DNA of 64,000 nucleotides, taken from positions 1,302,001 to 1,366,000 of the forward strand of contig NZ_CP006764.1 in the NCBI RefSeq assembly GCF_000767055.1. The letters run 5' to 3'. Both the position numbers and the translations under genes were made by a program. Below are positions 1-9,132 of the stretch, piece by piece; the first letter of the stretch is position 1; each line of letters opens with the position of its first letter. Source of the stretch: Corynebacterium doosanense CAU 212 = DSM 45436. Its GTDB lineage: Bacteria > Actinomycetota > Actinomycetes > Mycobacteriales > Mycobacteriaceae. The notes beneath the pieces are model-generated. The model was not told the DNA's origin and ran no database searches. It worked only from the letters and a program-made list of their open reading frames with translations.

Positions 1-573
1 CACACCCCGGAGGAGGCCGACCTCGCGCTCGTGCGCATGAAGGCCGCCGCGGAATCCGGTGCCGGCGTCCGCGAGGACACCGAGCAGTGGCTTGCCGGTC
101 TCGCCGCGGCGGGCCGGGTCCGCCTCCTGGCACACGACCCGGACTGCGCGGAGGTGCTCGACCGGTTCCAGGGCTACGGCGGCGAGGTCGCGGAGTTCCC
201 CACAACGATGGCCGCGGCCCGCCACGCGCGCGAGATCGGCCTCATCATCGTCGGCGGCGGCCCCAAAGCCCTGCGGGGGAAGTCCCACAGCGGCAATGTC
301 TCCGCGGCGGAGCTCGCCTCGGAAGGGCTTATCGACGCCCTGACCTCCGACTACCTGCCTTCGGCGCTGCTCGGCGGCGTACGCAGCCTCATCGACCAGG
401 GTCACCTGGATCTTCCCGGGGCAATCTCGCTGGTAACCGCCGGCCCGGCCCGGGTCGCCGGACTCACCGACCGCGGGCGGCTGGCCGAGGGCCTGCTGGC
501 GGACCTAGCCTTCCTCGACCTGGGCCACCGCTGGCCGCGGGTCATGGGCACACACAAGGCGTGGCTGTCATGA
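1..573 (+). CDS. phnM: PhnM, alpha-D-ribose 1-methylphosphonate 5-triphosphate diphosphatase (C-terminal part)
   Basis: The reading frame is open from the first base, so the start of the gene lies outside the window; 190 C-terminal residues are visible. PhnM is an amidohydrolase-fold enzyme of the C-P lyase pathway that removes diphosphate from ribose 1-methylphosphonate 5-triphosphate. The segments GKSHSGNVSAAELA, SDYLPSALL and GLTDRGRLAEGLLADLAFLD match the conserved C-terminal half of the family, including the metal-site Asp of the SDY motif. The stop codon overlaps the next start (ATGA), so the two genes are probably translated together. The importer genes phnDCE lie just beyond on the opposite strand, which supports a phosphonate role. 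The remaining C-P lyase genes, if present, would lie to the left. Confidence 0.88.
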   Translation, partial: HTPEEADLALVRMKAAAESGAGVREDTEQWLAGLAAAGRVRLLAHDPDCAEVLDRFQGYGGEVAEFPTTMAAARHAREIGLIIVGGGPKALRGKSHSGNVSAAELASEGLIDALTSDYLPSALLGGVRSLIDQGHLDLPGAISLVTAGPARVAGLTDRGRLAEGLLADLAFLDLGHRWPRVMGTHKAWLS

Positions 574-1405
574 GCGCGGACCATCGCATTCCCTGGCGCG
601 CCCCGGACCCGCGTCTGAATCCCGGGGTCTCTCCCGTGCTCGCGGACCTCGCCTTCGCGGCGGCCCGCGCCTTCAACGTCGCCTGGTCCGGTCACTCCCG
701 CGCAGAACTGGCCGAGGAGACCCAGATGGGTGCGGACGGCACCCCGAGTTACCTCATCGACGAGATCGTCGAGGAGGAGATCGTCCGCGCCGCCGCCCGG
801 CACAACGTCAACGTGCTGATGAGGAGATCGGGTTCATCGACGGCGGCCACGCGGCGACCGTCATCATCGACCCCGTCGACGGTTCCGCCAACGCTGTCGC
901 CGGCGTGCCGCTGACCTGCTTCTCCGCCGCGCTGGTGATCGACGGGGAGATCCGGGAGTCACTCAACGTCTGGCTGCAGAACGGCCACGCCGTCTGGGCG
1001 CGGGCCGGGGAGCCGGTGGCTTACCGTACCTCGGGCCGCACCGCCCTGGCTGGCGCGGCGGTGGACATGCTCCGACCGAAGACCCACGCCGGGGGAGACT
1101 CCACCGCGGCCTGGGCGCGGGTGGCGCAGCGGGCCGGGCGGGTGCGCATTCTTTCGTCGAGCTGCCTGGAGGCGATGCTCGTCGCCGAGGGGGCGATCGA
1201 CGCGTTCTGCGACCCCGGTTCGCAGACGCACCGCATCGTCGACCTGGCGGCCACACTGATGTTCATCCCCGCGGCCGGGGGAGCGGTCATCGACGTGCAG
1301 GGCCAGCCGTTCTCGTTCGGCCCCGACCTGACGCTGCGGTGGTCCGGCATCGTCGCCGCCTCCCGGGACCTGGCCGAGGAGCTCGCGGACACCATCCGGG
1401 GTTAG
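570..1405 (+). pseudogene. Inositol-monophosphatase-family protein, broken by a frameshift
   Basis: The ATG at 570 overlaps the phnM stop (ATGA). The frame encodes a good IMPase-like N-terminus up to about base 818 (HNVNVL), then runs into an unrelated product. The rest of the family sequence continues in another frame from about 818 to the TAG at 1405, including EEIGFIDGG, the metal-binding DPVDGSANAVAG and a late DPGSQTHRIVDLAA segment. Adding one base near 819-820 would restore one frame and give an LSEE motif, as expected in this family, so a one-base deletion is the simplest reading. The joined product would be about 278 residues, a normal IMPase length. A sequencing error is possible. 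The position after phnM suggests a sugar-phosphate phosphatase acting with phosphonate breakdown, but that role is inferred from context only. Confidence 0.75.
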
Positions 1406-1415
1406 AACGGGAACC

Positions 1416-1445
1416 GCCCTGAGTCCACACGTGTGGACTCGGGGC
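1416..1445. terminator. 30-base near-perfect palindrome between convergent genes
   Basis: The 15-base arms pair completely apart from one T-G wobble. The core is GAGTCCACAC-GTGTGGACTC. The element sits between the end of the IMPase-like gene and the end of phnE, which converge here, so it could stop transcripts from both sides. There is no T run on either side, so terminator function is inferred. The inner 18 bases belong to a repeated palindrome seen twice more in the window, at 19655 and 20834. Confidence 0.5.
1422..1439. repeat. Palindrome AGTCCACA-CG-TGTGGACT, copy 1
   Basis: This copy has two perfect 8-base arms around a 2-base centre (CG). Identical arms with different centres occur at 19655-19672 (CA) and 20834-20851 (AG), both inside the DUF222/HNH gene. 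This copy is intergenic. Confidence 0.8.
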
Positions 1446-1466
1446 CGTCGCCGCGCGGGCCGAAAA

Positions 1467-3167
1467 CTACCGCACGGTGTTGCGCATCCAGATTGACAGT
1501 GCCTCGACCGCCAGAACCACGACGATCATGGCCAGCAGGATCGTGGTCACCACGGGGAACTGGTTCACTCGCGAGGCGTTGAGCAGCAGGAAGCCGATGC
1601 CGCCAGCGCCCACCACGCCGATCAGCGTGGCCGAGCGGATGTTGTTGTCCAGCAGGTACATCACGTGCGCGATGAGCGGCGGGAGACTCTGGAAGACGGT
1701 GGAGGCGAAGAACACCTGGACCTTTGACGCGCCGTTCGAGCGGATGGCGTCCTGGACCTTGACGTCGGTTTCCTCGATGGAGTCGGCCAGCAGTTTCGAC
1801 AGCAGACCCACCGCGCCGACGGACAGCGCCAGGGTTCCGGCCACCCCGCCGAGCCCGGAGATGACCACGAAGATGATGGCCAGGATCAGCTCGGGGATGC
1901 CGCGGATGACTACGATGAGACCGCGGAAGAATCCGGAGACGTATTTGTTGCCCACCACGTTCCGGGCGGCGAGGATGCCGATGGGAATCGCCAGCACGGA
2001 GCCGATGAGGGTCGCCGCCAGGGCGATCTGGATGGTGGTCACCATCGCGTCGAAGACGGATTCGAGAATGTTCTCCTTCATCGACGGCGGGAAGAAGAGC
2101 GACAGGGTCTGCGGCACGTCGAGAAGCCCGAGGAAGAAGTCACGCCAGCGGATCTCCACCTGCATGAAGGACAGCACCATGAGATCGAGGATCACCACGA
2201 CCGAGAGCAGCCGGCTGACCCGGTCACCGTCCCACGGAGGGGTGAGCCGCTGCTCGGACACGGGCGTGGCCGGGGTGCTTCCGCGGCGGAGCCGCGCGAC
2301 GGCCTTGTCCGACCACAGCGCCCGGGCGGCCGGCTTGGAGGCGCTGCCCTGCATGATCGCCGCGCGGATCGCACCGGAGAGGAACTCGATGAGGATGCAC
2401 AGCACCAGGACGATGAGCGAGAGCGCCATGCCGCGCTGGTAGTTCAGCGTGCCCAGCGACTCCGAGATGGCCAGGCCGATGCCGCCGACGCCGACGTAAC
2501 CGAGCAGCACGGAGGCGCGCAGGTTGATGTCGAAGCGGTGCAGCGCAGTGGCGATGATCTGGGGGAGCAGCTGGATGACCGTCGCGGACCAGACCTGCTG
2601 GTTGCGGGTTCCGCCGGAGGCACGGATGGCCTGGGACGGGCCGTCGTCAAGCTCTTCAATGGCATCCGAGTAGAGCTTTCCGCACATGCCCACGGAGTGG
2701 ATGCCCATGGCCAGGATGCCCGCGAGGGGGCCGAGGCCGAACATGCGCAGGAAGATGATGGCCAGGATGAGGTCGGGCAGCGCGCGGGCCACGACGATCA
2801 GGGCTCGGGAGATCCACCGCATGGCCGGGCCGGAGGTCGTGGGTTTCGCCGCGAAGATCGCCGCCGGGATGGACAGGATCACGGCGAGCACGGTGGCGAG
2901 GAAGACGATCGCCAGGGTCTCCGCGACCAGCCGGAACGTCTCACCCAGCGGCGGGAAGTCGAGCGGGAACATGCGCTGCACGAAACGTGCCGCGTTGTCC
3001 ACGGAGTCGATGATCGCCCCGGGGTTGATGCCCAGCGAAATAATCGACCAGATACCCCCGACGACCAGCAGGAGAAGCACGAGGCCGACGCCGAAATTGC
3101 TTATCGACGGTGCGGGCCTGGGCACATCGGGAATCTCCCGGCGCGGGCGTTCCAGTGTGGTCGTCAT
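1467..3167 (-). CDS. phnE: Phosphonate ABC importer, tandem-fused PhnE permease
   Basis: This 566-residue inner-membrane protein contains two PhnE-type permease units in one chain, about residues 1-285 and 310-566. Each unit has a long periplasmic stretch, a bundle of hydrophobic helices and an EAA-type cytoplasmic loop that contacts the ATPase (AIRASGGTRNQQVW in the first, AIRSNGASKVQVFF in the second). It should form the pore of the PhnCDE importer for phosphonates or related phosphorus compounds. The ATG shares one base with the phnC stop (TAATG), indicating translational coupling. Many bacteria use a single PhnE as a homodimer or two separate phnE genes, so the fusion is a variant form. 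The family is secure; the exact substrate is not. Confidence 0.9.
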   Translation of the reverse strand: MTTTLERPRREIPDVPRPAPSISNFGVGLVLLLLVVGGIWSIISLGINPGAIIDSVDNAARFVQRMFPLDFPPLGETFRLVAETLAIVFLATVLAVILSIPAAIFAAKPTTSGPAMRWISRALIVVARALPDLILAIIFLRMFGLGPLAGILAMGIHSVGMCGKLYSDAIEELDDGPSQAIRASGGTRNQQVWSATVIQLLPQIIATALHRFDINLRASVLLGYVGVGGIGLAISESLGTLNYQRGMALSLIVLVLCILIEFLSGAIRAAIMQGSASKPAARALWSDKAVARLRRGSTPATPVSEQRLTPPWDGDRVSRLLSVVVILDLMVLSFMQVEIRWRDFFLGLLDVPQTLSLFFPPSMKENILESVFDAMVTTIQIALAATLIGSVLAIPIGILAARNVVGNKYVSGFFRGLIVVIRGIPELILAIIFVVISGLGGVAGTLALSVGAVGLLSKLLADSIEETDVKVQDAIRSNGASKVQVFFASTVFQSLPPLIAHVMYLLDNNIRSATLIGVVGAGGIGFLLLNASRVNQFPVVTTILLAMIVVVLAVEALSIWMRNTVR

Positions 3168-3994
3168 TAGCGGGTCGCTTCTGCGGATTCAGGCTCGGTG
3201 GACGCGACCGCCATGGGGCCGTAGATCTGGTTGATGGTCGGCTCGTCTAGGTCATCGGTGTCGCGGTCGAAGATCATCTTGCCGCCGCGCAGGCCGATGA
3301 TCCGGTCGCCCACGGCCAGGGCGATGGGCACCTGGTGCAGCGAGGTGATCACGGTGAGGTTCTCCTCGCCGGTGATCTCCCGCAGCAGTTCCATGACGGA
3401 TTGGGAGGAGATGGGGTCGAGGGAGGCGACGGGCTCGTCGGCGAGCAGGACCTTGGGGTGCTGCATGAGGCAGCGGGCGATGGCGACACGCTGCTGCTGA
3501 CCGCCGGAGAGGGTGTCGGCACGCTGGTAGGCGCGGTCGACGAGTCCGACGCGGTCGAGCTGCTCCAGGGCCTCGCGGCGGATGGCCTTGGGGTACATCA
3601 TCAGGGTCATGCGGGGGCCACGGAGCTTGCCCAGTGCGCCGGTGCAGACGTTCTCCAGCACGGACATGGGGCCCGCCAGGTTGAAGTCCTGGAAGATCAT
3701 GCCGATGTCCTGGCGCAGGCCGCGCAGCTGCTTGTCCTGCATACCGGTGACGTCCCGGCCCAGCGCGCGGATGACGCCGGAGCTCGGGCGCTGCAGGCCG
3801 TTGATGTGGCGCAGGAGGGTGGACTTTCCGGAGCCGGAGAGTCCCAGCAGGATGGACACCTCTCCCGCCCGGAACCCGACGGTGACGTCGTCGAGTCCGA
3901 GCACCGAACCGAAGTCCTTGGTCACGTGGTCGAACTGAACGGCGTAGATGCGGTCGAGTTCCTCTTGCAGAGCGGGGGTCTTGTCGATGCCCAT
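3167..3994 (-). CDS. phnC: Phosphonate ABC importer, ATP-binding protein PhnC
   Basis: This is a 275-residue ABC ATPase that powers the PhnCDE importer. Visible motifs are Walker [10 protein letters not shown], the Q-loop in GMIFQDFNLAG, the signature LSGGQQQR, Walker B VLLADEP and the switch His in TSLHQVP. The start is placed at the ATG at 3994 because AAGGAG lies just upstream on this strand. An upstream in-frame start would run into phnD. The gene follows phnD by 26 bases and overlaps phnE by one base, so the order of transcription is phnD, phnC, phnE. Confidence 0.92.
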   Translation of the reverse strand: MGIDKTPALQEELDRIYAVQFDHVTKDFGSVLGLDDVTVGFRAGEVSILLGLSGSGKSTLLRHINGLQRPSSGVIRALGRDVTGMQDKQLRGLRQDIGMIFQDFNLAGPMSVLENVCTGALGKLRGPRMTLMMYPKAIRREALEQLDRVGLVDRAYQRADTLSGGQQQRVAIARCLMQHPKVLLADEPVASLDPISSQSVMELLREITGEENLTVITSLHQVPIALAVGDRIIGLRGGKMIFDRDTDDLDEPTINQIYGPMAVASTEPESAEATR

Positions 3995-4020
3995 GCTGAA
4001 ATCTCCTTGGTGTGGAAAGG

Positions 4021-4983
4021 TTAGCCGACCTGGTTGCAGGCGTCGGCCTGGGTGACTTCGCAGATCTCGCGGATGACGTCGAAGTTCTCGTCGGTGACCG
4101 GGAGGTAACCCCACTCGGAGTCATCCGGGAGCACGCAGTCCTCCACGGAGTCGCAGATGCCCAGCTCGGTGAGCTTCTCCTTGTTGCCGTTCTCCAGCAG
4201 TTCCTTCTTCACGGCCTCGACGAGCTCGGCGGACATGGTGTCGGTGTTGGCGGTCAGCGGGGAGGAGGGGATGGGATCGGACTGCCAGACGACCTCGACG
4301 GAGCCGGGTTTGATCTGGCCGGTCTCCTCCAGGACGCCGAGCTGGGTGTCCTGGGCGAAGGCCGCGTCGCAGTTTCCGCCGTCGAGGGAGAGCAGGGAGG
4401 CGTCGTGGCCGCCGGCCATGACCGGGGTGAGGTCCTTCTCGGGGTCGATGCCGAGGCCCAGCAGGCCGTAGGAGGGGACCAGGTAACCGGAGGTGGAGGC
4501 GGCGTCGACGAAGCAGACGTTCTTTCCGCGCAGGTCCTCGAGGCCCTTGATGTCCGAGCCGGCCGGGACGTGCAGCTGGGAGGTGTAGGAGGGCTCCTCG
4601 TCCGCGGCGTTGGCGAGGGTCGCGATGGGCTCGACCTTGACGCCGGAGTCGGAGGCGATGACGTAGGAGAACGGGCCGTAGGAGGCCATGTCGATCTGGC
4701 CGGCGCGCTGTCCCTCGATGACGGCTGCGTAGTCGTTGGCGTTCTGGAAGGTGACCTCGACGCCGAGCTGCTTCTCCAGCAGGTCGGCGATGTTGCCGTA
4801 GGCGCTCTCCAGGGTGGTGGACTCCTCGGAGGGCACGGCCGCCAGGGTGATCGACTCGCCCGAGAACTCGGCGTCCGGGTTGGCGGAGGAGGAGCTGTCG
4901 GAGTCGCAGGCGACGAGGCCGAGGGGCAGCAGGGCGGCCACACCGAGGACGGCAGCGGAGCGGGAGACGGGGCGGTGGATCAT
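4021..4983 (-). CDS. phnD: Phosphonate ABC importer, substrate-binding lipoprotein PhnD
   Basis: This 320-residue lipoprotein captures the phosphonate outside the membrane and hands it to PhnE. It has a short charged N-terminus, a hydrophobic stretch and a lipobox LVAC with the acylated Cys at about residue 26, followed by a Ser-rich linker. The body has the PhnD hallmarks ITLAAVPSEES near the N-terminus, the ASYGPFSYV strand, and FVDAASTSGYLVPS, which forms part of the ligand pocket in the family. The start at 4983 is preceded by GAAAGGC. It is the first gene of the operon. The 216 bases separating it from ltbR must hold the promoter; I could not identify a clear Pho box there. Confidence 0.92.
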   Translation of the reverse strand: MIHRPVSRSAAVLGVAALLPLGLVACDSDSSSSANPDAEFSGESITLAAVPSEESTTLESAYGNIADLLEKQLGVEVTFQNANDYAAVIEGQRAGQIDMASYGPFSYVIASDSGVKVEPIATLANAADEEPSYTSQLHVPAGSDIKGLEDLRGKNVCFVDAASTSGYLVPSYGLLGLGIDPEKDLTPVMAGGHDASLLSLDGGNCDAAFAQDTQLGVLEETGQIKPGSVEVVWQSDPIPSSPLTANTDTMSAELVEAVKKELLENGNKEKLTELGICDSVEDCVLPDDSEWGYLPVTDENFDVIREICEVTQADACNQVG

Positions 4984-5199
4984 GGCGGGAGAGCCTTTCT
5001 CGAGAAGATCTATCGAGGAGTGTCTCCGCACGGGGAAGGCCCGGGCGGGGCTGCACACGATGAATCTTCATGGAGTTTTCGCTTTAGTGCCGGGTATGTC
5101 ACAACGAGTTCTTGTCGGGGAAACTGCACGTCACTGGGGGTTGCCCTCGAATTGGTCCTGTTCGTGTGGAGTTCTCCTGAAAGTCACCCCGAATCCGCT

Positions 5200-5898
5200 T
5201 TAGAAGACCGAGCTCAGTTCCGCCGCGGCCGCGCTCAGCTCGGTTCCCCAGGCCGCGATGGGCGACGGGCGGAGCCTCTCGACGGGACCGGACACCGACA
5301 GGACCGCGACGAGTGTGCCCGAGGGGTCGAGGACCGGTGCGGACAGGCTGGCCAGGCCCACCTCACGCTCGGACTGTGACTCGGCCAGGCCGCGGCGACG
5401 CACCTCGTCGAGTTCGGCGCGGTCGAAGCGGGCCTGGGGGAGCAGGGCGTCGACAAGCTCGGGGGAGGAGTGGGCGAGGATGACCTTGGCGGCGGAGCCC
5501 GAGGTCAGGGGCAGCTGCGAACCGACGGGCACTGTGTCGCGCAGGCCGCTGGTGAGTTCCTCCGCGGCGATGCACGTGCGGGTGGTTCCGGTGCGCTGGT
5601 AAAGCTGCACGGATTCGCGCGTGGTGTCCACGAGGGCGGACATGATGTGCTGGGCGGCGTCGAGAAGCGTGCTGCCCGCGGTGGTCAGTGCGGCGCCCTG
5701 GCGCCAGAGGCCGTCGCCGTCGCGGGCGAGGACGTCGTGTACCTCGAGCGCGGTGGCGAGCCGGTGGACCGTGGCGCGCGGCAGGCCGGTGAGCTCGCAG
5801 AGCTGGGCCAAACTGCGCGGCCCGGCGGTGGTGGCCTTGACGATGGCGACGGACCTGTCAATAACCTTGATTCCGGATTCTCCGCTATGCTGTCCCAT
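5200..5898 (-). CDS. ltbR: IclR-family regulator, LtbR type
   Basis: This 232-residue IclR-type repressor has an N-terminal winged helix-turn-helix (about residues 8-65, including [18 protein letters not shown]) and a C-terminal effector-binding domain (about 80-232). It is divergent from leuC with only 58 bases between the two starts. This is the arrangement of ltbR in Corynebacterium, where the protein represses leucine (leuB, leuCD) and tryptophan biosynthesis genes. The short gap implies overlapping promoters and a shared operator. The family is clear from sequence; the LtbR assignment rests mainly on position. The phnD operon reads away on the same strand and is probably separate. Confidence 0.85.
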   Translation of the reverse strand: MGQHSGESGIKVIDRSVAIVKATTAGPRSLAQLCELTGLPRATVHRLATALEVHDVLARDGDGLWRQGAALTTAGSTLLDAAQHIMSALVDTTRESVQLYQRTGTTRTCIAAEELTSGLRDTVPVGSQLPLTSGSAAKVILAHSSPELVDALLPQARFDRAELDEVRRRGLAESQSEREVGLASLSAPVLDPSGTLVAVLSVSGPVERLRPSPIAAWGTELSAAAAELSSVF

Positions 5899-5956
5899 AC
5901 AACGGATACTACCGTCTCACCCTGTGGGACGCACGAACGGATTGAGGAGTACTCCC

Positions 5957-7384
5957 ATGGCGAACACAAACGGGAAGCTCACGCTGGCGGAGAAGGTGTG
6001 GCGCGACCACGTCATCACGGCCGGACAGAACGGCGACCCTGATCTCATCTACATCGACTTCCAGCTCCTCCATGAGGTCACCAGCCCCCAGGCCTTCGAC
6101 GGACTGCGGATGGCCGGCCGAACGATGCGCCGCCCGGACCTCCACCTCGCCACCGAGGACCACAACGTGCCCACCGAGGGCATCGCCACCGGTTCGCTGC
6201 TGGAGATCCGCGAGCAGACCTCGCGCAAGCAGGTGGAGACCCTGCGCACCAACTGCGCCGAGTTCGGCGTGCGCCTGCACCCCATGGGCGACATCCAGCA
6301 GGGCATCGTGCACACCGTCGGGCCGCAGCTGGGCATCACCCAGCCCGGCATGACCATCGTCTGCGGCGACTCACACACCTCCACCCACGGCGCGTTCGGT
6401 GCCATGGCCTTCGGCATCGGCACCTCCGAGGTCGAGCACGTCATGGCCACCCAGTCGCTCTCGCTCAAGCCGTTCAAGACCATGGCCATCGAGGTCTCCG
6501 GGGAGCTGCAGCCGGGGGTGACCTCCAAGGACATCATCCTGGCGATCATCGCCAAGATCGGCACCGGCGGCGGGCAGGGGCACGTGCTGGAATACCGCGG
6601 TGAGGCGATCGAGAAGCTCTCCATGGAAGCCCGGATGACCATCTGCAACATGTCCATCGAGGCCGGCGCCCGCGCGGGCATGATCGCGCCGAACCAGAAG
6701 ACCTTCGACTACGTCCAGGGCCGCGAGTTCGCGCCGAAGGGCGCGGACTGGGACGCGGCCGTCGAGTACTGGAAGACGCTGCCCACGGACGAGGGTGCGG
6801 AGTTCGACACCGTCGTGCATCTCGACGCCAACACGCTCACCCCCTTCATCACCTGGGGAACCAACCCTGGTCAAGGCGTCAGCCTGGATGACGCCGTGCC
6901 GGATCCCGAGTCCTTCGGCGACGAGGGCAAGAAGGCCGCGGCCGAGAAGGCCCTGGCCTACATGGACCTCGAGGCCGGCACCCCCATGCGCGACATCCGG
7001 ATCGACACCGTCTTCCTGGGTTCCTGCACCAACGCGCGGATCGAGGACCTGCGGGCCGCGGCCGAGGTCATCGAGGGCCGCACCATCGCCGACGGCACCC
7101 GCATGCTCGTGGTCCCGTCCTCCACCCTGGTCAAGCAGCAGGCGGAGGAGGAGGGGCTCGACCGTATCTTCACCGACTTCGGCGCCGAGTGGCGCACCGC
7201 GGGCTGCTCCATGTGCCTGGGCATGAACCCCGACCAGCTCCAGCCCGGTGAGCGCTCCGCGTCCACGTCCAACCGCAACTTCGAGGGCCGCCAGGGCCCG
7301 GGCGGACGCACCCACCTGGTCAGCCCGCTCGTCGCCGCCGCCACCGCCGTCACCGGCCACCTCGCCAGCCCCGCCGACCTGTAG
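5957..7384 (+). CDS. leuC: 3-isopropylmalate dehydratase large subunit
   Basis: LeuC (475 residues) joins LeuD to isomerise 2-isopropylmalate to 3-isopropylmalate in leucine synthesis, using a 4Fe-4S cluster. Aconitase-family marks are [20 protein letters not shown] near residue 140, and the cluster cysteines in [12 protein letters not shown] and [11 protein letters not shown]. The ATG at 5957 is preceded by GAGGAG; longer in-frame starts would cross the ltbR promoter and coding region. leuD follows after 17 bases, so the pair is one operon, probably under the divergent LtbR regulator. Confidence 0.96.
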   Translation: MANTNGKLTLAEKVWRDHVITAGQNGDPDLIYIDFQLLHEVTSPQAFDGLRMAGRTMRRPDLHLATEDHNVPTEGIATGSLLEIREQTSRKQVETLRTNCAEFGVRLHPMGDIQQGIVHTVGPQLGITQPGMTIVCGDSHTSTHGAFGAMAFGIGTSEVEHVMATQSLSLKPFKTMAIEVSGELQPGVTSKDIILAIIAKIGTGGGQGHVLEYRGEAIEKLSMEARMTICNMSIEAGARAGMIAPNQKTFDYVQGREFAPKGADWDAAVEYWKTLPTDEGAEFDTVVHLDANTLTPFITWGTNPGQGVSLDDAVPDPESFGDEGKKAAAEKALAYMDLEAGTPMRDIRIDTVFLGSCTNARIEDLRAAAEVIEGRTIADGTRMLVVPSSTLVKQQAEEEGLDRIFTDFGAEWRTAGCSMCLGMNPDQLQPGERSASTSNRNFEGRQGPGGRTHLVSPLVAAATAVTGHLASPADL

Positions 7385-7401
7385 AAGGAGAAACAACGAT
7401 C

Positions 7402-7992
7402 ATGGAGAAAGTCACCACCCACACCGGCGTCGGCGTCCCGCTGCGCGCCTCCAACGTGGACACTGACCAGATCATCCCCGCCGTCTACCTCAAGCGGGTC
7501 TCCCGCACCGGCTTCGAGGACGGGCTCTTCGCCAACTGGCGCCGCTCGGACGACTTCGTGCTCAACCAGGAGCCCTTCCGCAACGGCTCCGTGCTGGTCA
7601 CGGGCCCGGACTTCGGCACCGGCTCCTCCCGCGAGCACGCGGTGTGGGCGCTCATGGACTACGGCTTCCGAGTCGTGCTGTCCCCGCGCTTCGCCGACAT
7701 CTTCCGCGGCAACTCCGGCAAGGCCGGCCTCGTCGCCGGCATCATGGAGGAGAGCGACGTCGAGCTGCTGTGGAAGCAGCTCGAGCAGCAGCCGGGCATG
7801 GAGCTGACGGTCTCGCTGGAGGACCGCACGGTCACCGCCGGGGAGAACGTCTACACCTTCGAGATCGACGACTACACCCGCTGGCGCCTCATGGAGGGCC
7901 TCGACGACATCGGGCTCACCCTGCGCGACGAGAGCGCCATCTCCCGGTTCGAGGAGAGTCGCCCGGCGTTCAAACCGAGCGTCGCGCGCTAG
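7402..7992 (+). CDS. leuD: 3-isopropylmalate dehydratase small subunit
   Basis: LeuD (196 residues) is the swivelling small subunit of isopropylmalate isomerase. Conserved parts are [16 protein letters not shown] near the N-terminus and the substrate-binding [17 protein letters not shown] in the middle. A Shine-Dalgarno AGAAGGAG lies upstream of the ATG. The gene ends only 2 bases from the stop of the convergent mutT1-like gene, leaving no room for a separate terminator. Confidence 0.96.
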   Translation: MEKVTTHTGVGVPLRASNVDTDQIIPAVYLKRVSRTGFEDGLFANWRRSDDFVLNQEPFRNGSVLVTGPDFGTGSSREHAVWALMDYGFRVVLSPRFADIFRGNSGKAGLVAGIMEESDVELLWKQLEQQPGMELTVSLEDRTVTAGENVYTFEIDDYTRWRLMEGLDDIGLTLRDESAISRFEESRPAFKPSVAR

Positions 7993-7994
7993 GT

Positions 7995-9008
7995 CTACTT
8001 CGCCGGCAGCGCGGACGCCAGGTAGTCCGCGCCGGTGAGCTGTCCGTCATGGAAGGACAGCACCCAGACACTGCCCTTCTTCGACACGATGTCGGAGAGG
8101 GGCAGTCGTCCGTTCTCCGACAGCCACTCGATGACCGGCGGAATCGTGTCACCCTGGCTGCAGATGACCGACACCCCGCCGAGCTCCACGACCTCGGTGA
8201 ACGCGGACTTCACGCGCTCGGGGTCCGCGGCCCAGGCGACGTCGCCGAAGTCCTCGCTGACGGTGATATCCATGCCCAGCTCGTCGGCGAGCGGGGCGAG
8301 CGTGGTCTGGCAACGGTCGGGGAACGCGGAGAACAGGCGGTCCGGGCGCCAGCCAGCGAGCATGGGCACGAGCATCTCCGCCTGCCGGCGGCCCTTCTTG
8401 TCCAGCGGGCGCAGGTTGTCGTCGCCCGCCCAGTTGCCGCGCTCGTGCGCCCGGCCGTGGCGCACGTAGAGGACACGCGAGGTGGCCGGGAGCTCGAAAC
8501 GTTTCTTCGCCTTGGTGAGCACCTCGCAGTCCACGTCGTAGCTCAGCAGCGCCAGCGCCTCGTCGATGCTGGTCCAGCGGATCTCGTCGACCTCGTCGTT
8601 GGGCTCGAACTCACCCCAGAGCACCTCGGCGGTCCAGTAGTAGACCACCTTCGTGCGGCCGGAGACGGGGTACTTTACCTTGCCCAGCAGCTTGCCCAGC
8701 CGGACCTCGTAGCCGGTCTCCTCCGCGATCTCACGTACGGCGGTGGCGGGCAGCGACTCGCCCGGGTCGACCTTGCCCTTGGCCAGCGACCAGTCGTCGT
8801 AGTGCGGGCGGTGGATGAGCGCTACCTCGATGGAGGCGGGGTCGGAGAGGTCGCCGCGCCAGAGCACCGCGCCCGCCGCCAGGGTCGCCTTCTCCACCTC
8901 GCCGGCCGGATCCCGGGGGATGACCTGGTGGCGCCCGGTCACCTCGAGTTGCGAGCGGGCGTCCTTGTCCACCTCGTGGGACGAGCGGCGGTTGTCCTTC
9001 TGCGACAT
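7995..9008 (-). CDS. mutT1: Nudix hydrolase fused to a histidine phosphatase domain (MutT1-like)
   Basis: The 337-residue protein has two domains. Residues about 40-175 form a Nudix hydrolase with the box GKVDPGESLPATAVREIAEE (G-x5-E-x7-R-E-x2-E-E pattern). Residues about 180-337 form a histidine phosphatase with the phosphate-binding LYVRHGRAHERGN. This architecture is that of mycobacterial MutT1, which degrades 8-oxo-guanine nucleotides and diadenosine polyphosphates. The same family may also act on other nucleotide diphosphates. The start at 9008 has AAGGAG six bases upstream; an earlier in-frame ATG at 9074 lacks such support. Confidence 0.88.
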   Translation of the reverse strand: MSQKDNRRSSHEVDKDARSQLEVTGRHQVIPRDPAGEVEKATLAAGAVLWRGDLSDPASIEVALIHRPHYDDWSLAKGKVDPGESLPATAVREIAEETGYEVRLGKLLGKVKYPVSGRTKVVYYWTAEVLWGEFEPNDEVDEIRWTSIDEALALLSYDVDCEVLTKAKKRFELPATSRVLYVRHGRAHERGNWAGDDNLRPLDKKGRRQAEMLVPMLAGWRPDRLFSAFPDRCQTTLAPLADELGMDITVSEDFGDVAWAADPERVKSAFTEVVELGGVSVICSQGDTIPPVIEWLSENGRLPLSDIVSKKGSVWVLSFHDGQLTGADYLASALPAK

Positions 9009-9132
9009 GGCACTCCTTGGCAGGCTGGTTGTGGCGATCCGGGTCAAGCTTTCCTGTGTGAACGATACCTTCATCCTCTAAGGTTGAGCAGACCCGCACG
9101 CCAACTTCGCACACAAAGGAACCCGCACACTT

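Noticed and set aside
5899..5956. Leucine leader peptide or T-box before leuC
   Set aside because: The 58-base gap to ltbR is too short for either; control by the divergent regulator is simpler.
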